Positions 47,391 through 56,627 of a DNA stretch of 64,000 nt are shown here, piece after piece. Source of the DNA: Blastopirellula marina (lineage in GTDB: Bacteria; Planctomycetota; Planctomycetia; Pirellulales; Pirellulaceae); the NCBI RefSeq assembly GCF_002967715.1, contig NZ_PUIA01000074.1, positions 1-64,000 on the forward strand, given 5' to 3'. Under the pieces are notes generated by a model that saw nothing but the letters and a program-made list of their open reading frames with translations, ran no database searches and was not told the DNA's origin. Positions within the stretch are counted from its first letter, which is position 1. Every line of letters starts with the position of its first letter. The position numbers were made by a program, and so were the translations under genes.

Positions 47391-49844
47391 TCAGGACGGA
47401 AAGCCTTCGGCGTGTGATTGGGATGCGGGAGTGTTTGTGTTAGCTAGTTCCTTTTCAAGCTGCAGAATATCCAACGTTGTTTTCAGAACGGCATCGGGGT
47501 TCAGGGATATGCTGTCGATGCCTTGTTCTACGAGAAATCGAGCGAACTCGGGATAGTCACTGGGGGCCTGGCCGCAGATTCCGATCTTCCTTCCAGCGCG
47601 TTTAGCTGCTTGGATGGCACTTGCGATCGCACGGGTTACCGCCGCATTACGTTCGTCAAATATGTGAGCGATGATCTCGGAATCTCGGTCGACACCAAGG
47701 GTCAACTGAGTCAGGTCGTTAGAACCGATGGAGAATCCATCGAATATCTCAGCGAACTCGGCAGCACACCAGACGTTGCTGGGTAGTTCGCACATGACAT
47801 AAACTTCGAGGCCATTTTCACCTCGTTTAAGACCGTGTTGCTCCATGACCTCGAACACATTGCGTCCCTCTTCTACAGTACGGCAGAAGGGAATCATCAG
47901 CTTGACATTGGTCAATCCCATTTCCTCGCGTACCTTCCGCATCGCTTGGCATTCAAGGCCAAACGCGTCCCGGTAGCGCGGGTCGTAGTATCGTGATGCC
48001 CCACGGAAGCCAATCATTGGGTTCTCCTCGTGCGGCTCAAAGGGCGATCCACCCAGTAGATTGGCGTATTCGTTGGTTTTGAAGTCACTCATCCGAACAA
48101 TCACATCGTTCGGGTAAAAAGCAGCAGCAATCTGGCCAACTCCGGCGGCCAGCATGTCGATAAAGAACTGCGGTTTATCTTCGTAGCCTGCCGTGATTTT
48201 GGAAATCCGCTGCTTAGTCTCTGGGTCGTCGAGCTTATCGAAGCCCAGCAATGCTTGCGGATGGATTTGAATCGAGTTGTTGATAATGAACTCCATTCGC
48301 GCTAGGCCGACCCCATCGCTTGGGATTTGCGCCAGCCGAAACGCCTCGTCGGGATTGGCGACGTTCATCATGATGTGCACGTTGGGACGTGCCAGTTCGC
48401 CGAGATCAACCTGCTGAACTTCAAAATCGAGTTGTCCATCGTAGACATAGCCCGCATCACCTTCAGCACAGCTTACAGTGACTGACTTGCCATTAGTGAG
48501 GATCTCGGTGGCTTCGGCCGCACCGACGATCGCAGGCAAACCAAGTTCGCGACTAACGATTGCCGCGTGGCAAGTTCGTCCGCCGCGGTTGGTGACGATC
48601 GCCGCAGCCTTCTTCATGATCGGTTCCCAGTCAGGGTCTGTCTTGTCGGTCACTAGCACTTCACCGTCCTGGAACAGTTCGAGTTGCTGGGCGTCTTTAA
48701 TGACGCGGACAGGACCGACCGCGATGCGTTCGCCGACACTTCGGCCGGTGACAAGCCGTTTCCCCTTTTCTTTCAAACGAAACGTTTCCAGAATCTTCCC
48801 TGTTCGTTGCGACTGGACCGTTTCAGGACGTGCCTGGACGATGAATAATTTGCCCGTGATTCCATCTTTGGCCCACTCCATATCCATAGGGGTAGGGCGG
48901 CCACGCTTCTTGCTATAGTGTTGTTCGATGATTATTGCCCAGCGAGCGAGTTGCAGAATCTCATCTTCGCTAAGAGCAAACCGAGCTCGATCGTCTGGAG
49001 GAACTGGGATGTTTCGGGTCATGCGGCTTCCGCCGATGTCGTAGACAAGCTTGAACTCTTTGCTGCCCAAGTGTTTCTTCAGAATTGGGCGATAACCTTG
49101 CTTAAGCGTAGGCTTGAAAACATAAAACTCGTCGGGACTTATCGATCCTTGCACAACATTTTCGCCCAGCCCGTACGCGGCATTGATCAGTACGGCATCT
49201 TTGAATCCCGTCTCAGTGTCTATGGAGAACATCACCCCTGAGGTTGCCAGGTCGGAGCGGACCATCTGCTGTACGCCGATGGAAAGGGCGATCTTCGTAT
49301 GACCGAACCCCTTATCCGCTCGATACGAAATCGCGCGATCCGTGAACAGCGAGGCGAAGCAGCGACGACATGAATCGAGAAGTTGACCGTGCCCTCGAAC
49401 ATTTAGGTAAGTTTCCTGTTGACCGGCAAAACTAGCGTCAGGCAGGTCCTCAGCCGTAGCGCTAGAACGTACCGCGACATCAGGTGCCTGCGACTGGCAA
49501 AGTTTGTCATAGGCGTCGCAAATTTCCTTCTCCAGATTATGCGGAAAGGGGGCGGAGAGTATTGCGTGGCGAATCTGACTTCCGCGATCACGAAGATTCT
49601 CAATATCGCTTGTATCAAGGTCGCTGAGAATCTGTTCGATTCTTCGATCCAAACGAGACGCATGCAGAAACAATCGATAAGCGTCAGCCGTGATGGCGAA
49701 TCCGTTTGGGACGGCAATTCCTTCCGCTTGGAGTTCGCCGAACATTTCACCGAGCGATGCATTCTTGCCACCCACGATTGGGATGTCGTCAATTCCGATC
49801 TCGTTGAACCATAGGGTAAACTCAGTTGTGGTCGAAATGGACAT
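47391..49844 (-). CDS. ppsA: Phosphoenolpyruvate synthase
   Basis: An 817-residue pyruvate, water dikinase converting pyruvate and ATP to PEP, AMP and phosphate. N-terminal ATP-grasp part: IVGGKNASLGEM near 20 and VAVRSSATAEDLPDASFAGQQ near 125. Central phosphohistidine: GGRTCHAAIVSRELGLPAIVG, His near 424. C-terminal PEP barrel: FRGASRYYDP near 610, PFCRTVEEG, and GICGQAPSDYPEFA with the catalytic cysteine near 775. Normal family length is about 790-820. It lies directly ahead of PFOR and behind the ferredoxin-NADP reductase, which supports a path from acetyl-CoA through pyruvate to PEP. Assignment is firm. Confidence 0.95.
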   Translation of the reverse strand: MSISTTTEFTLWFNEIGIDDIPIVGGKNASLGEMFGELQAEGIAVPNGFAITADAYRLFLHASRLDRRIEQILSDLDTSDIENLRDRGSQIRHAILSAPFPHNLEKEICDAYDKLCQSQAPDVAVRSSATAEDLPDASFAGQQETYLNVRGHGQLLDSCRRCFASLFTDRAISYRADKGFGHTKIALSIGVQQMVRSDLATSGVMFSIDTETGFKDAVLINAAYGLGENVVQGSISPDEFYVFKPTLKQGYRPILKKHLGSKEFKLVYDIGGSRMTRNIPVPPDDRARFALSEDEILQLARWAIIIEQHYSKKRGRPTPMDMEWAKDGITGKLFIVQARPETVQSQRTGKILETFRLKEKGKRLVTGRSVGERIAVGPVRVIKDAQQLELFQDGEVLVTDKTDPDWEPIMKKAAAIVTNRGGRTCHAAIVSRELGLPAIVGAAEATEILTNGKSVTVSCAEGDAGYVYDGQLDFEVQQVDLGELARPNVHIMMNVANPDEAFRLAQIPSDGVGLARMEFIINNSIQIHPQALLGFDKLDDPETKQRISKITAGYEDKPQFFIDMLAAGVGQIAAAFYPNDVIVRMSDFKTNEYANLLGGSPFEPHEENPMIGFRGASRYYDPRYRDAFGLECQAMRKVREEMGLTNVKLMIPFCRTVEEGRNVFEVMEQHGLKRGENGLEVYVMCELPSNVWCAAEFAEIFDGFSIGSNDLTQLTLGVDRDSEIIAHIFDERNAAVTRAIASAIQAAKRAGRKIGICGQAPSDYPEFARFLVEQGIDSISLNPDAVLKTTLDILQLEKELANTNTPASQSHAEGFPS

Positions 49845-49871
49845 GACAGAACCTCGGCTATTTCAAAAGGA

Positions 49872-50819
49872 TTACCAGTATTTTTCAGTGTGGATATTGC
49901 CTGGAAGCCGTGGCTGATCGAGTCGAAACCCTTGTCTCTCTAGGATCTCTACCACGCCTATGGGCGTTGGATAGATACGGGGGACTTGTTGAAGGGATTG
50001 AGGAGCTCCGATCATCGCAGGGTTTCCGCAAAGGTAGACCTGGCTTGTTTTGGGATTGGGTTTTGGCTGGCGTGGAACGATCTCTTCCCAATTACGAAAG
50101 ACATCCTGAACGTAACGTTTGCCAATATAGTCGTCACGTGTTGGTGAGATGTTCTCTGGTTCGCGTGTCGTTAGGGGGACGTATTGATAGTTGGGGAACT
50201 GCCGCTCAAGCTCCATGTGCTGTCGTAGGTAACCCAGATCCTGTCGTTGGCGGACGCATACGATGCTGGTGATCGGGCCGTTGTATCCTTTCGAGAGGAG
50301 TTCGACGATCATCCCGTTATGAGGAGCTTCGCCTGTTCCGGTTGCGACAAACACCAGATGCTCTTCCGTATGACCGGAGCGCAGCGTGTAATTGCCGTGC
50401 GCGTGTTTCCCTACCCAAAGGCGGTCTCCTACATTTAAGTGAAACAATCGCGGAGTCAGCGAGGGGGGGTGAGGCAGGCTGTGGGATACTAGCGTTATGT
50501 AAAACTCAAGGTAGTCCAGATCATTGGCTCGCACGATCTTCCCTGTATCGTCCAAGATCGGGCAGCTGATCGAATAGGCTCGTTGGATTAGGTGTCCATG
50601 TTCTTCGGATTCGGCCACCTCCAGACTGTCGCCGTGTTCCCATTTGCCCAGCCCCAGGCTGAGATACTGCCCCGGCATAAAACGTATCGATTCCACGTCC
50701 GGCTCGATACGCAAGATGCGCAGGCTTTCGTGAATGGGAACAATCTCAACAACATGCGCGTTGTAGATACTTTCCCGTACTACATCAGCCTTTTCGTTGG
50801 GATTCAAAGGCGTTGTCAT
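49872..50819 (-). CDS. fpr: Ferredoxin/flavodoxin-NADP reductase
   Basis: A 315-residue FAD enzyme moving electrons between NADPH and ferredoxin or flavodoxin. RAYSIS near 80 binds FAD; GTGEAPHNGM near 160 is the NADP loop; LCGNPAMIG near 272 is the usual cysteine motif; the C-terminal GNIHTEKYW places a terminal Tyr-Trp on the flavin, as in bacterial Fpr. A region around 85-125 is longer than in E. coli Fpr. It is the first gene of the minus operon with ppsA and PFOR, and reads away from the hydrogenase operon. With the NADP-linked hydrogenase opposite, it can connect H2/NADPH to ferredoxin for PFOR. This link is an inference. Confidence 0.9.
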   Translation of the reverse strand: MTTPLNPNEKADVVRESIYNAHVVEIVPIHESLRILRIEPDVESIRFMPGQYLSLGLGKWEHGDSLEVAESEEHGHLIQRAYSISCPILDDTGKIVRANDLDYLEFYITLVSHSLPHPPSLTPRLFHLNVGDRLWVGKHAHGNYTLRSGHTEEHLVFVATGTGEAPHNGMIVELLSKGYNGPITSIVCVRQRQDLGYLRQHMELERQFPNYQYVPLTTREPENISPTRDDYIGKRYVQDVFRNWEEIVPRQPKPNPKTSQVYLCGNPAMIGAPQSLQQVPRIYPTPIGVVEILERQGFRLDQPRLPGNIHTEKYW

Positions 50820-50904
50820 GGAACCGTCCTACCGTCAATTCTGGTGAGGCAATGACTCGTAGGAGAGATAAAGCAAAGCAAGGGCCATTTCGGCGCGATT
50901 TCTG

Positions 50905-50918
50905 CATTGATATCAATG
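50905..50918. promoter_or_regulatory. Perfect palindrome, candidate operator
   Basis: CATTGATATCAATG is identical on both strands. It resembles the halves of an FNR/CRP site (TTGAT and ATCAA) but without the four-base spacer, so those regulators would not bind in the normal way. It lies 85 bases ahead of the fpr start and about 205 bases ahead of the hydrogenase operon. Confidence 0.4.
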
Positions 50919-51058
50919 GCCCCGAAAAGACCTGGGGAGAATTGTTTGGTTGTCCGTACCTTGCGGCAATGATACCGCTTTGAATAGTGTCAAAACCGCA
51001 CAGCTGTGCTAAATCGCTCACCTGAGGAGTTCCTCCTGATTGTAGCTAGCGATTTTGC

Positions 51059-51087
51059 TTGACGCGTGGAATGGCGTTGCTTTAAGG
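51059..51087 (+). promoter_or_regulatory. Weak candidate promoter of the hydrogenase operon
   Basis: TTGACG (51059-51064) is a good -35 box; 17 bases later TTAAGG (51082-51087) is a poor -10. It is 36 bases before the first ATG. Only the -35 and spacing support it. Confidence 0.25.
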
Positions 51088-51122
51088 TCGATGACACATG
51101 GTTATCTGCATTTCGAGGAATC

Positions 51123-51596
51123 ATGAGTACTCACATGCCAATTCTCTGTGTCGGTAGTCCCCACGGCAATGATCAGGTTGGCTGGTTGGTTGGGCACCTG
51201 CTTCGCGATCGGGGGATGGAGTTGGTTCATGTGATTCGGAGCGTCGACCAGTTGATGACACTTCTATCATCCGACTGTCGTTCGATCATTGTCGATGCCT
51301 GCCAAAGTGGCGCTCCGGTTGGAACAATCTTCCGCTTCGAATGGCCTGATCCTCGCATAGCGGCTGCCCGCGGTCTCTCGTCGCATGCAATAGATGTTCC
51401 CTACGCGTTGAGAATGGCCGAGGTATTGGGCAAGCTGCCTAGAAAGGTGATCTTGTTTGCCATCGAAGTGGAATCGTCACATCCCGCGCAGGAGGTGGAG
51501 CGGACTGTCATTGCTGCCGCGCACAAATTGGCGGACCAAATCGAAGAGGAAATTGCCTCCAATGGGGAGAGCCTGCAATGCATGAACGATCTTTAG
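51123..51596 (+). CDS. Hydrogenase maturation protease
   Basis: A 157-residue endopeptidase of the HycI/HyaD/FrxA type, which removes the C-terminal tail of the [NiFe] large subunit after nickel insertion. The start at MSTHMPILCVGSPHGNDQVG follows GAGGAA closely and brings the family motif (GxGN-x-x-x-x-DD/V) to the N-terminus; here it is GSPHGNDQVG. SIIVDACQSGAPVGTI near 57 is the second metal-site strand (Asp), and the SSHAIDVPYALRM segment holds the third (His). Its substrate is encoded in the same operon, with the tail [14 protein letters not shown] after the DPCxxCxxH motif. The gene overlaps hypA by 19 bases. Confidence 0.82.
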   Translation: MSTHMPILCVGSPHGNDQVGWLVGHLLRDRGMELVHVIRSVDQLMTLLSSDCRSIIVDACQSGAPVGTIFRFEWPDPRIAAARGLSSHAIDVPYALRMAEVLGKLPRKVILFAIEVESSHPAQEVERTVIAAAHKLADQIEEEIASNGESLQCMNDL

Positions 51597-51946
51597 CCCA
51601 AGCGTTGTTAAATCAAATTGCAGAGATTGCGAACGCACATCCTGCGTCGAAAGTCGTTGTGATCCGGATAAGTATTGGTCTGTTTTCTGGGGTCGAGCCT
51701 GAGTTATTCCGAATGGCATTGGAAACGATGGTACCCGATTCTCCCTATCACGATGCCAAGATTGAGATGGGCGTCGTTGAAATTGAAGCTCATTGTCCAC
51801 AATGCGACCATCGATTTCCTGTAAAAGCGTTTTCGTTTACTTGTCCTCGCTGCGGGGGGCAAGACACCAGCGTTGTCCAAGGAGAAGACCTTGTGCTGGA
51901 AAGTCTCGTGCTTGAGGAGGAAGCATCATGTCCAACGACGACCTAG
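51578..51946 (+). CDS. hypA: Hydrogenase nickel incorporation protein HypA
   Basis: A 122-residue nickel chaperone that works with HypB to load nickel. The conserved N-terminus MHERSLAQALL has His2, the nickel ligand, and Glu3. The zinc site is Cys73-Pro-Gln-Cys76 with Cys89-Pro-Arg-Cys92. Normal family length. It overlaps the protease gene upstream by 19 bases and the cyclic-nucleotide-domain gene downstream by 19 bases, showing tight coupling. Assignment is firm. Confidence 0.93.
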   Translation: MHERSLAQALLNQIAEIANAHPASKVVVIRISIGLFSGVEPELFRMALETMVPDSPYHDAKIEMGVVEIEAHCPQCDHRFPVKAFSFTCPRCGGQDTSVVQGEDLVLESLVLEEEASCPTTT

Positions 51947-52416
51947 TGGAAGCGATTCGAGAGGTCGACTGTTTTCAAGGAATTCACGAGGAAGATCTAG
52001 GCCAAATTGCTAAGATGGGTCGCGTGATAGAGTTCGCGGCGAACGAAATAGTGTTTCGAGAAGGGGATACGGCACTCAGTTCCTATGTTGTTGTTTCGGG
52101 AACCCTGTCCTTGGAAGTGTGCGCACCTGGTATCGGTTGCCGTCGCCTCTCGACGATCCGCGACGGAGAGTTCCTGGGCTGGTCGCCGGTGCTCGATAAT
52201 TTTCACATGACAGTTACCGCTCGTACGGTCACCATTTGCCATTTGATCGAACTTCCGAAAGACCAGTTGCTTGCGCTTTGCGAGCGTAGCCCGCATTTTG
52301 GTTATGTGTTTATGCGAGGCGTTGCTCAGACGCTGGCAAGGCGTCTTAGCGCCGCTCGAATGCAACTGCTGAACCTGTTCGGGGACGAAGCGGAAACGAA
52401 CGCAGCGGACGGATAA
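51928..52416 (+). CDS. Cyclic nucleotide-binding-domain protein without DNA-binding domain
   Basis: A 162-residue protein whose residues about 10-130 form a CRP-like beta-roll (IAKMGRVIEFAANEIVFREG, then SSYVVVSGTLSLEV, then DGEFLGWSPVLDN). The following helix (RGVAQTLARRLSAARMQLLNL) ends the protein, so the winged helix of Crp/Fnr regulators is absent. The gene overlaps hypA and is 8 bases ahead of the hydrogenase beta gene. It may be a ligand-sensing partner of the hydrogenase rather than a transcription factor; similar genes occur in some group 3b hydrogenase operons. The ligand cannot be told from sequence. Confidence 0.82.
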   Translation: MSNDDLVEAIREVDCFQGIHEEDLGQIAKMGRVIEFAANEIVFREGDTALSSYVVVSGTLSLEVCAPGIGCRRLSTIRDGEFLGWSPVLDNFHMTVTARTVTICHLIELPKDQLLALCERSPHFGYVFMRGVAQTLARRLSAARMQLLNLFGDEAETNAADG

Positions 52417-52424
52417 TTCAGCTC

Positions 52425-53618
52425 ATGGCTCCCACTCACTCAGATGACCAGTCGACTCCCCAGGCGGATACGCTCTTGCGCATCGCGAAGGACCAACTCG
52501 AGGTGATCGTCAGCGAGTTTCGAACGCGAGGGTATCGAGCAATCCTTCCGAAAGTGGCTGACGGAGCGGTAATCTACGACGAAGCAGAGAATATTAGCCA
52601 ATTGCCAATCGGTGTTTTGGATGAGCAAGAAGGGGGGACATATCGGCTAAAGCCTGGCTCACGAGATGGCTTCTTTGACTACGTGGTTGGTCCACACTCG
52701 GTAAAACGATATCTGTTTCCTCCTACGGAAACGGTGCTGCACGCGGACCGCATCGAAGGAAGCTGGCAGTTTATGTCTCCGTCGCCCGCTAGTGAGCCCA
52801 CGGTGATCGTGGGTGTTCGATCGTGTGACCTGCATGCGATCGCGATTCAGGATCGTGTGTTTCTGGAAGGTCCTTACGTTGATCAGGCGTATAAGGCCCG
52901 GCGCGAGAAACTGGCTTTGGTGGCCGTTAACTGTCGTCGTGCAGCTTCGACTTGCTTTTGTCACTCGATGGGAACCGGCCCTGTCGTAACGAAGGGGTGT
53001 GATCTGGCTCTGACCGAATTGGATGACGCGTTCGCTGTTGAAATTGGGACTTCCTTGGGGGGTGAAGTAATAAACGCTTGTCGATCGTCATCGTTTACTG
53101 CTGAAGAGGTGAGGAATGTCCGGCAGATTCCTCTTCTGCTGCGTCAGAAGATGGAGCAAGGAGGCCGAGGTTTTGCCGATGAGCAGGATATGCCAAATTG
53201 CCCTGATGGCCGGGACCTCGATACGGATGATATTCGAAACCTGCTGGTACACAACCTAGAACATCCCCGGTGGGAGAATGTCGCCCAGCGATGCCTATCT
53301 TGCGCGAACTGTACACTCGTGTGTCCCACTTGCTTCTGTTCGTCGATAGAAGACGTAACCGATTTGGCTGGTGAGCATATCGAGCGAGAACGGAGTTGGG
53401 GGTCCTGCTTTACGGCTGAGCACTCCTACATGAACTCTGGTATCGTGAGGAACTCGACACGTTCACGGTATCGGCAGTGGTTAGTTCACAAGTTGGCCAC
53501 ATGGATCGATCAATTTGATACCTCGGGTTGTGTCGGTTGTGGACGCTGCATTACCTGGTGCCCTGTCGGCATTGATCTGACCCAGGAAGTTGCTGCGATT
53601 CGAGGAGACCAACCATGA
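52425..53618 (+). CDS. Group 3b-like [NiFe] hydrogenase beta subunit (Fe-S)
   Basis: A 397-residue iron-sulfur protein. [20 protein letters not shown] near 130 and [17 protein letters not shown] near 170 belong to the sulfur-reductase/hydrogenase beta family. Two C-terminal cluster motifs follow: [16 protein letters not shown] near 290 and [17 protein letters not shown] near 369. It should carry electrons between the small subunit and the flavin subunit. It overlaps the gamma gene by four bases. The order beta-gamma-delta-alpha is that of archaeal sulfhydrogenase (hydB-G-D-A) and bacterial 3b enzymes. Confidence 0.9.
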   Translation: MAPTHSDDQSTPQADTLLRIAKDQLEVIVSEFRTRGYRAILPKVADGAVIYDEAENISQLPIGVLDEQEGGTYRLKPGSRDGFFDYVVGPHSVKRYLFPPTETVLHADRIEGSWQFMSPSPASEPTVIVGVRSCDLHAIAIQDRVFLEGPYVDQAYKARREKLALVAVNCRRAASTCFCHSMGTGPVVTKGCDLALTELDDAFAVEIGTSLGGEVINACRSSSFTAEEVRNVRQIPLLLRQKMEQGGRGFADEQDMPNCPDGRDLDTDDIRNLLVHNLEHPRWENVAQRCLSCANCTLVCPTCFCSSIEDVTDLAGEHIERERSWGSCFTAEHSYMNSGIVRNSTRSRYRQWLVHKLATWIDQFDTSGCVGCGRCITWCPVGIDLTQEVAAIRGDQP

Positions 53619-54463
53619 GTGCTACCCCGCAGTCGATGCGTGGCACCAATCCTTGGACGCCCCGGCCCTTTCGTATTGAAGGGATCATTGCTGAATTAAC
53701 CAGCGTCTGGACCTTCTGTTTAAGTCCCGAGGAGGGAGACTCGCCTTCGTTCCAGCCAGGACAGTTCAACATGCTTTATGTTCCCGGGTTTGGCGAAGCG
53801 GCGATCTCGATCAGTTCTAGCACTTACGATATCCCTCAATTACAGCACACGTTTCGTGCCGTCGGTAACGTCACAGGTGCCCTCTCGCGACTCCGTGAAG
53901 GAGATCAGATTGGGGTCCGCGGCCCTTTTGGTAATTCTTGGCCGGTGATGCAATTGCCGGGTAAGAACGTCATCTTCGTAGCTGGGGGAATTGGACTGGC
54001 ACCCCTGAGGCCAGTGATCGAGTATACCCTTCAGAATCGTACTGAATATGAAAAGCTTAAGTTGATTTATGGCGCGAAGTCACCTGATGTCCTGCTATAC
54101 CGAAGGGAGTTCTCGCGATGGACGGACGCAGGCCTGGAAATAGAAGTAACCGTCGACCGTGGAACACCACACTGGCAGGGGCATATCGGCGTGGTCACCG
54201 AAATCATGCGGCCGTTTCCCGGAGATCCCGAGCAGACCCAGGTTCTGGTCTGTGGGCCAGAGGTGATGATGCGATTCGTCGCACGCGAGGCAATCTCTCT
54301 GGGGGTTCCTCCTGCCCAGGTGTTTTTGTCGCTTGAGCGGAATATGAAATGCGCAATGGGGATGTGCGGCGTATGTCAGTTTGGCCCCGAATTCATCTGC
54401 AAAGATGGTCCTGTGTTCCCCTTTAACCGAATTCAACAATACCTACGGTTGGAGGATCTCTAA
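53615..54463 (+). CDS. Group 3b-like [NiFe] hydrogenase gamma subunit (FAD, NADP)
   Basis: A 282-residue flavoprotein of the ferredoxin-NADP reductase fold. [20 protein letters not shown] near 48 and an FAD loop ISISSST bind flavin; [19 protein letters not shown] near 119 is the nucleotide-binding loop; [17 protein letters not shown] near 208 is the cysteine motif. The C-terminal [20 protein letters not shown] binds a [2Fe-2S] cluster. It is the site where NADP is reduced or oxidised. It overlaps beta by four bases and delta by one. Cofactor preference (NADP or NAD) cannot be fixed by eye. Confidence 0.9.
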   Translation: MSATPQSMRGTNPWTPRPFRIEGIIAELTSVWTFCLSPEEGDSPSFQPGQFNMLYVPGFGEAAISISSSTYDIPQLQHTFRAVGNVTGALSRLREGDQIGVRGPFGNSWPVMQLPGKNVIFVAGGIGLAPLRPVIEYTLQNRTEYEKLKLIYGAKSPDVLLYRREFSRWTDAGLEIEVTVDRGTPHWQGHIGVVTEIMRPFPGDPEQTQVLVCGPEVMMRFVAREAISLGVPPAQVFLSLERNMKCAMGMCGVCQFGPEFICKDGPVFPFNRIQQYLRLEDL

Positions 54464-55272
54464 TGGTCAATAAGACGAAACTGGCGGTATTCAAGTTTGC
54501 TTCCTGCGATGGGTGCCAGTTATCGCTATTGGACTGTGAGGACGAGTTGCTTTCCGTCGCAGACGCAGTCGATATTGCCTACTTTTTAGAAGCTCGCTCG
54601 CGACGTGTGGAAGGGCCCTATGATGTCGGTCTCGTGGAAGGATCCATCACAACTCCAGGTGATGTGGGGCGAATCCAGGAAGTACGGCGCGCCTGCAAAT
54701 ACCTAGTCACTATCGGTGCATGCGCGACAGCCGGAGGGATTCAAGCACTTCGAAATTGGGCCAACGTGGATGATTTCTTCCGGCATGTCTATGCCCATCC
54801 CGAGTTCATTTCCACGTTGAATACAAGTACGCCGATATCGGATCACGTAGCAGTGGACTTTGAACTGCGAGGCTGTCCTATTAGTAAGCATCAATTGATC
54901 GAGCTTCTTACTGCTCTCGTCCATCACAAGAAGCCCACGACACCGACCCACAGTGTATGCGTCGAATGTAAGAAGCGTGGGACCGTTTGTGTGGCTGTCG
55001 CTCAAGGTATTGCCTGCCTGGGTCCTCTTACACAAGCCGGTTGCGGAGATCTGCACACAGGACGAGGAGCGATCTGCCCCGCGTGCAACCGTGAGTGCTT
55101 TGGATGCTTTGGACCCCAGGACCAAGTCAATGGAGCTAGCCTGACGAAATTTTATCAGCAGAAAGGCATTCCCCGTCAGACGCTGGTCCAGCTGACACGG
55201 AACTTTAGTGGCTACGCTCCAGAGTTTCGGCAGACAAGCGACTCCCTGGAAGAGCAAGAGGAGTCACCATGA
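54463..55272 (+). CDS. Group 3b-like [NiFe] hydrogenase small (delta) subunit
   Basis: A 269-residue small subunit with iron-sulfur clusters. [14 protein letters not shown] (Cys15, Cys18) and [14 protein letters not shown] near 86 bind the proximal [4Fe-4S] cluster, with [15 protein letters not shown] near 137. The C-terminal Cys-rich part ([17 protein letters not shown]-type [21 protein letters not shown]) provides further clusters. No Tat signal is present, so the enzyme is cytoplasmic, as expected for group 3. It overlaps the large-subunit gene by four bases. Confidence 0.93.
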   Translation: MVNKTKLAVFKFASCDGCQLSLLDCEDELLSVADAVDIAYFLEARSRRVEGPYDVGLVEGSITTPGDVGRIQEVRRACKYLVTIGACATAGGIQALRNWANVDDFFRHVYAHPEFISTLNTSTPISDHVAVDFELRGCPISKHQLIELLTALVHHKKPTTPTHSVCVECKKRGTVCVAVAQGIACLGPLTQAGCGDLHTGRGAICPACNRECFGCFGPQDQVNGASLTKFYQQKGIPRQTLVQLTRNFSGYAPEFRQTSDSLEEQEESP

Positions 55273-56606
55273 CTTCCGAGGAAGAACCACAGCCGACCGA
55301 ACGCCGAACGATCGAGGTGAAGGCAATCTCTCGTGTTGAGGGAGAAGGCCGACTTCACCTGCGTGTTCGTGGCAATGTCATAGAGCACGTTGAATTAAAC
55401 ATATACGAGCCTCCAAGGTTCTTTGAAAGCTTTCTTCGCGGACGTCAGATTCACGAAGTTCCCGATATTACCGCACGTATCTGCGGTATATGCCCAGTCG
55501 CCTACCAGATGAGCTCTTGTCATGCGCTAGAAAAGGCGTTGGGGATTAACGTTTCGCCAGAGATTCGTCTCTTGAGGCGGTTGTTGTACTGCGGTGAATG
55601 GATCGAAAGCCACGTGCTGCACATTTACCTTCTGCATGCCCCAGATTTTTTGGGATACGAGAGCGGTATCTCGATGGCTGTCGATCATCGAGAAAAGGTG
55701 GAACGTGGTCTGGAGTTAAAGAAGATCGGCAACGATCTACTTGAGGTTCTCGGCGGCCGAGCCATTCATCCTGTCAACATAACAGTAGGGGGATTCTACC
55801 GCGCGCCGAGCGTGCGAGACCTGAAGGCGTTACTCCCTCGGCTCGAATGGGGACTGCAAGCAGCACTGGAGACGGTGCATTGGGTCAGCAAGTTTGAATT
55901 TCCTGATTTCACGTGGGACTATGATTTAGTTTCATTACATCATGAAGACGAGTATCCTCTGAATGAGGGCCAGGTTGCTTCATCGTCGGGAGCGATGATT
56001 CCAATCGAAGACTACGAGAATCATTTTCAGGAACGGCATGTGGAGCATAGTACGGCGCTATACAGTGTAAAGGCTCCTGATAATCACTTCTATTTGACAG
56101 GCCCGTTGGCGCGATTGAATAACTGCCATGACAAGCTTTCACCGATCTGTTTGAAAGTGTTTGATCAAACCGGCTTGACCCTGCCATTGAGAAATAACTT
56201 TCAAAGTATCGTGGCCAGGGCGTTGGAAGTGGTCTATGCCTTTGACGAGGCAATTCGAATTGTGAAAGCTTATCAGGTCGAGGTTGTTCCTTCGCGTACC
56301 CCTTTTGAACTTCGTCCAGGCGAAGGTTGCCATGCTACCGAGGCACCGCGTGGACTGTTATATCATCGATACCGCATTGGAGAGGATCACCTCATAGCTG
56401 AGGCCAAAATTGTTCCACCCACGTCACAGAACCAAGGGCAAATCGAGTCAGACTTACGAAGCTATCTTCCACAACTTTTGTCGCTTGAGAGTGAAGAGAT
56501 TGCCGAAAAATCAGAGCATCTCATCCGAAATTATGACCCCTGTATTAGTTGCGCGACCCATTTTCTGAAGATGACTATTGACTGGAATTCAGATTCCGCC
56601 AAATGA
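55269..56606 (+). CDS. Group 3b-like [NiFe] hydrogenase large (alpha) subunit
   Basis: A 445-residue catalytic subunit with the Ni-Fe site. The first cysteine pair is [16 protein letters not shown] (Cys72, Cys75), the second is DPCISCATH (Cys425, Cys428, His431). [13 protein letters not shown] near 23 is the usual N-terminus. The tail after His431 ([14 protein letters not shown], 14 residues) is present and would be removed by the protease encoded at the start of the operon. The CGICPVAYQ motif is characteristic of group 3 enzymes rather than respiratory or HydA types. Group 3b is inferred from motif and operon, not from a tree. H2 oxidation or evolution with NADP is the expected reaction. 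Confidence 0.94.
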   Translation: MTSEEEPQPTERRTIEVKAISRVEGEGRLHLRVRGNVIEHVELNIYEPPRFFESFLRGRQIHEVPDITARICGICPVAYQMSSCHALEKALGINVSPEIRLLRRLLYCGEWIESHVLHIYLLHAPDFLGYESGISMAVDHREKVERGLELKKIGNDLLEVLGGRAIHPVNITVGGFYRAPSVRDLKALLPRLEWGLQAALETVHWVSKFEFPDFTWDYDLVSLHHEDEYPLNEGQVASSSGAMIPIEDYENHFQERHVEHSTALYSVKAPDNHFYLTGPLARLNNCHDKLSPICLKVFDQTGLTLPLRNNFQSIVARALEVVYAFDEAIRIVKAYQVEVVPSRTPFELRPGEGCHATEAPRGLLYHRYRIGEDHLIAEAKIVPPTSQNQGQIESDLRSYLPQLLSLESEEIAEKSEHLIRNYDPCISCATHFLKMTIDWNSDSAK

Positions 56607-56627
56607 CGGATAAGGAAGAAACATCAT

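Larger units (their letters stand above)
50820..51122. promoter_or_regulatory. Divergent control region between reductase and hydrogenase operons
   Basis: About 300 bases from which both operons start. It contains a 14-bp perfect palindrome (50905-50918), an imperfect outer repeat around it (TTTCGG 50888-50893 with CCGAAA 50922-50927), and a near-palindrome GAGGA-GT-TCCTC close to 51030. A GTG-started 78-codon minus frame crosses it and is not considered a gene. The shared region suggests coordinated redox or oxygen control. Confidence 0.5.

Noticed and set aside
50905-50918. FNR or CRP binding site
   Set aside because: The half-sites are present, but the four-base spacer needed for those regulators is missing.
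50785-51021. A 78-codon minus frame with an AGGAGG-like site across the control region
   Set aside because: It overlaps the fpr start and the shared promoter region, begins with GTG at poor spacing and has no family-like motifs.
51068-51082. A sigma-54-like promoter (TGG...TTGCT) ahead of the hydrogenase operon
   Set aside because: The GG and GC elements are nine bases apart instead of ten, and the flanking consensus is poor.
54703-55257. A 184-codon frame antisense to the hydrogenase small subunit
   Set aside because: It lies wholly opposite a firmly identified gene and shows no motif; likely a shadow of its codon pattern.
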